The notes beneath the pieces are model-generated. The model did no database searches. It was not told where the DNA came from and saw nothing but the letters and a program-made list of their open reading frames with translations. Shown in pieces: positions 5,044 to 5,079 of a stretch of 5,079 bases of DNA. This DNA comes from Gammaproteobacteria bacterium (lineage in GTDB: Bacteria > Pseudomonadota > Gammaproteobacteria > Methylococcales > UBA2780). Position 1 is the stretch's first letter. The number at the start of each line of letters is the position of its first letter. A program made the position numbers and the translations under genes. The DNA lies in the NCBI GenBank assembly GCA_003646305.1, contig QNFJ01000163.1:1-5079 (forward strand), read 5' to 3'.

Positions 5044-5079
5044 AATGCGCCCGATCAACCGGCCAGCAATACCCCGCCG
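5044..5079 (-). other. Probable 3' end of an upstream gene, frame undecided
   Basis: Only a few codons of the preceding gene can be present. All three minus-strand frames are open from the window edge. One stops at TGA 5057-5055 after GGVLLAG. One stops at TAG 5044-5042, within the ribosome site of the next gene, after PVDRAH. One runs to TAA 5022-5020 after SEYDIF, overlapping the next gene by 14 bases. The tight spacing elsewhere makes an upstream coding gene very likely, but neither its frame nor its identity can be settled from 36 bases. The short Gly-rich ending of the first option resembles some connector-region proteins; I treat that as a weak hint only. Confidence 0.35.

Noticed and set aside
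1..5079. CRISPR array, diversity-generating retroelement template/variable repeats, insertion sequence, tRNA or attachment site
   Set aside because: Reading both strands showed no spaced direct repeats, no near-identical repeat pair, no transposase or reverse transcriptase coding sequence, and no cloverleaf-like segment.

Overview
This window is a stretch of the head-tail connector and tail module of a siphovirus-type tailed phage, most likely a prophage or phage of a Gram-negative bacterium. The protein set is lambda-like (FII-, U-, V-, Z- and H-type functions), which fits a proteobacterial host. GC is about 50-55% over most of the window. A gammaproteobacterium, perhaps marine, is my guess; nothing here fixes the genus. 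No integrase, repressor, lysis gene, tRNA or host gene is present, so I cannot tell a free phage from a prophage.

All genes lie on the minus strand and are transcribed from high to low coordinates. In order of transcription they are: the end of an unidentified upstream gene (5079 to about 5042); a 109-aa Gp77 / fiber-tail-adaptor-like protein (5033-4704); a 97-aa FII-like head-tail joining protein (4704-4411); a 150-aa tail terminator / completion protein (4414-3962); a 74-nt gap holding an intrinsic terminator; the major tail tube protein (3887-3162); a minor tail protein Z-like protein (3162-2638); a 630-aa tape measure protein (2637-745); a 177-aa tail protein of unknown role (748-215); and the first 71 codons of a tail protein that opens with a discoidin-like, probably carbohydrate-binding, domain (215-1). 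Apart from the 74-nt gap, neighbouring genes overlap by 1 or 4 bases or abut exactly, as expected of a translationally coupled late operon. No stretch over 300 bases lacks a gene.

Together these proteins close the packaged head (109- and 97-aa proteins), cap the tail (150 aa), polymerise the tube (241 aa) around the tape measure (630 aa), and start the distal tail and receptor-binding part (177 aa and the partial gene).

The points most worth a second look are: the strong intrinsic terminator inside the operon just before the most highly needed gene, with a possible competing fold; the Z-like gene sitting exactly where the frameshifted tail assembly chaperone pair is normally found; a perfect 9-bp hairpin inside that Z-like gene; and the drop in GC at the start of the receptor-binding region. 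I found no evidence for a new defence system, CRISPR array, diversity-generating retroelement or mobile element. This is largely an ordinary structural region.
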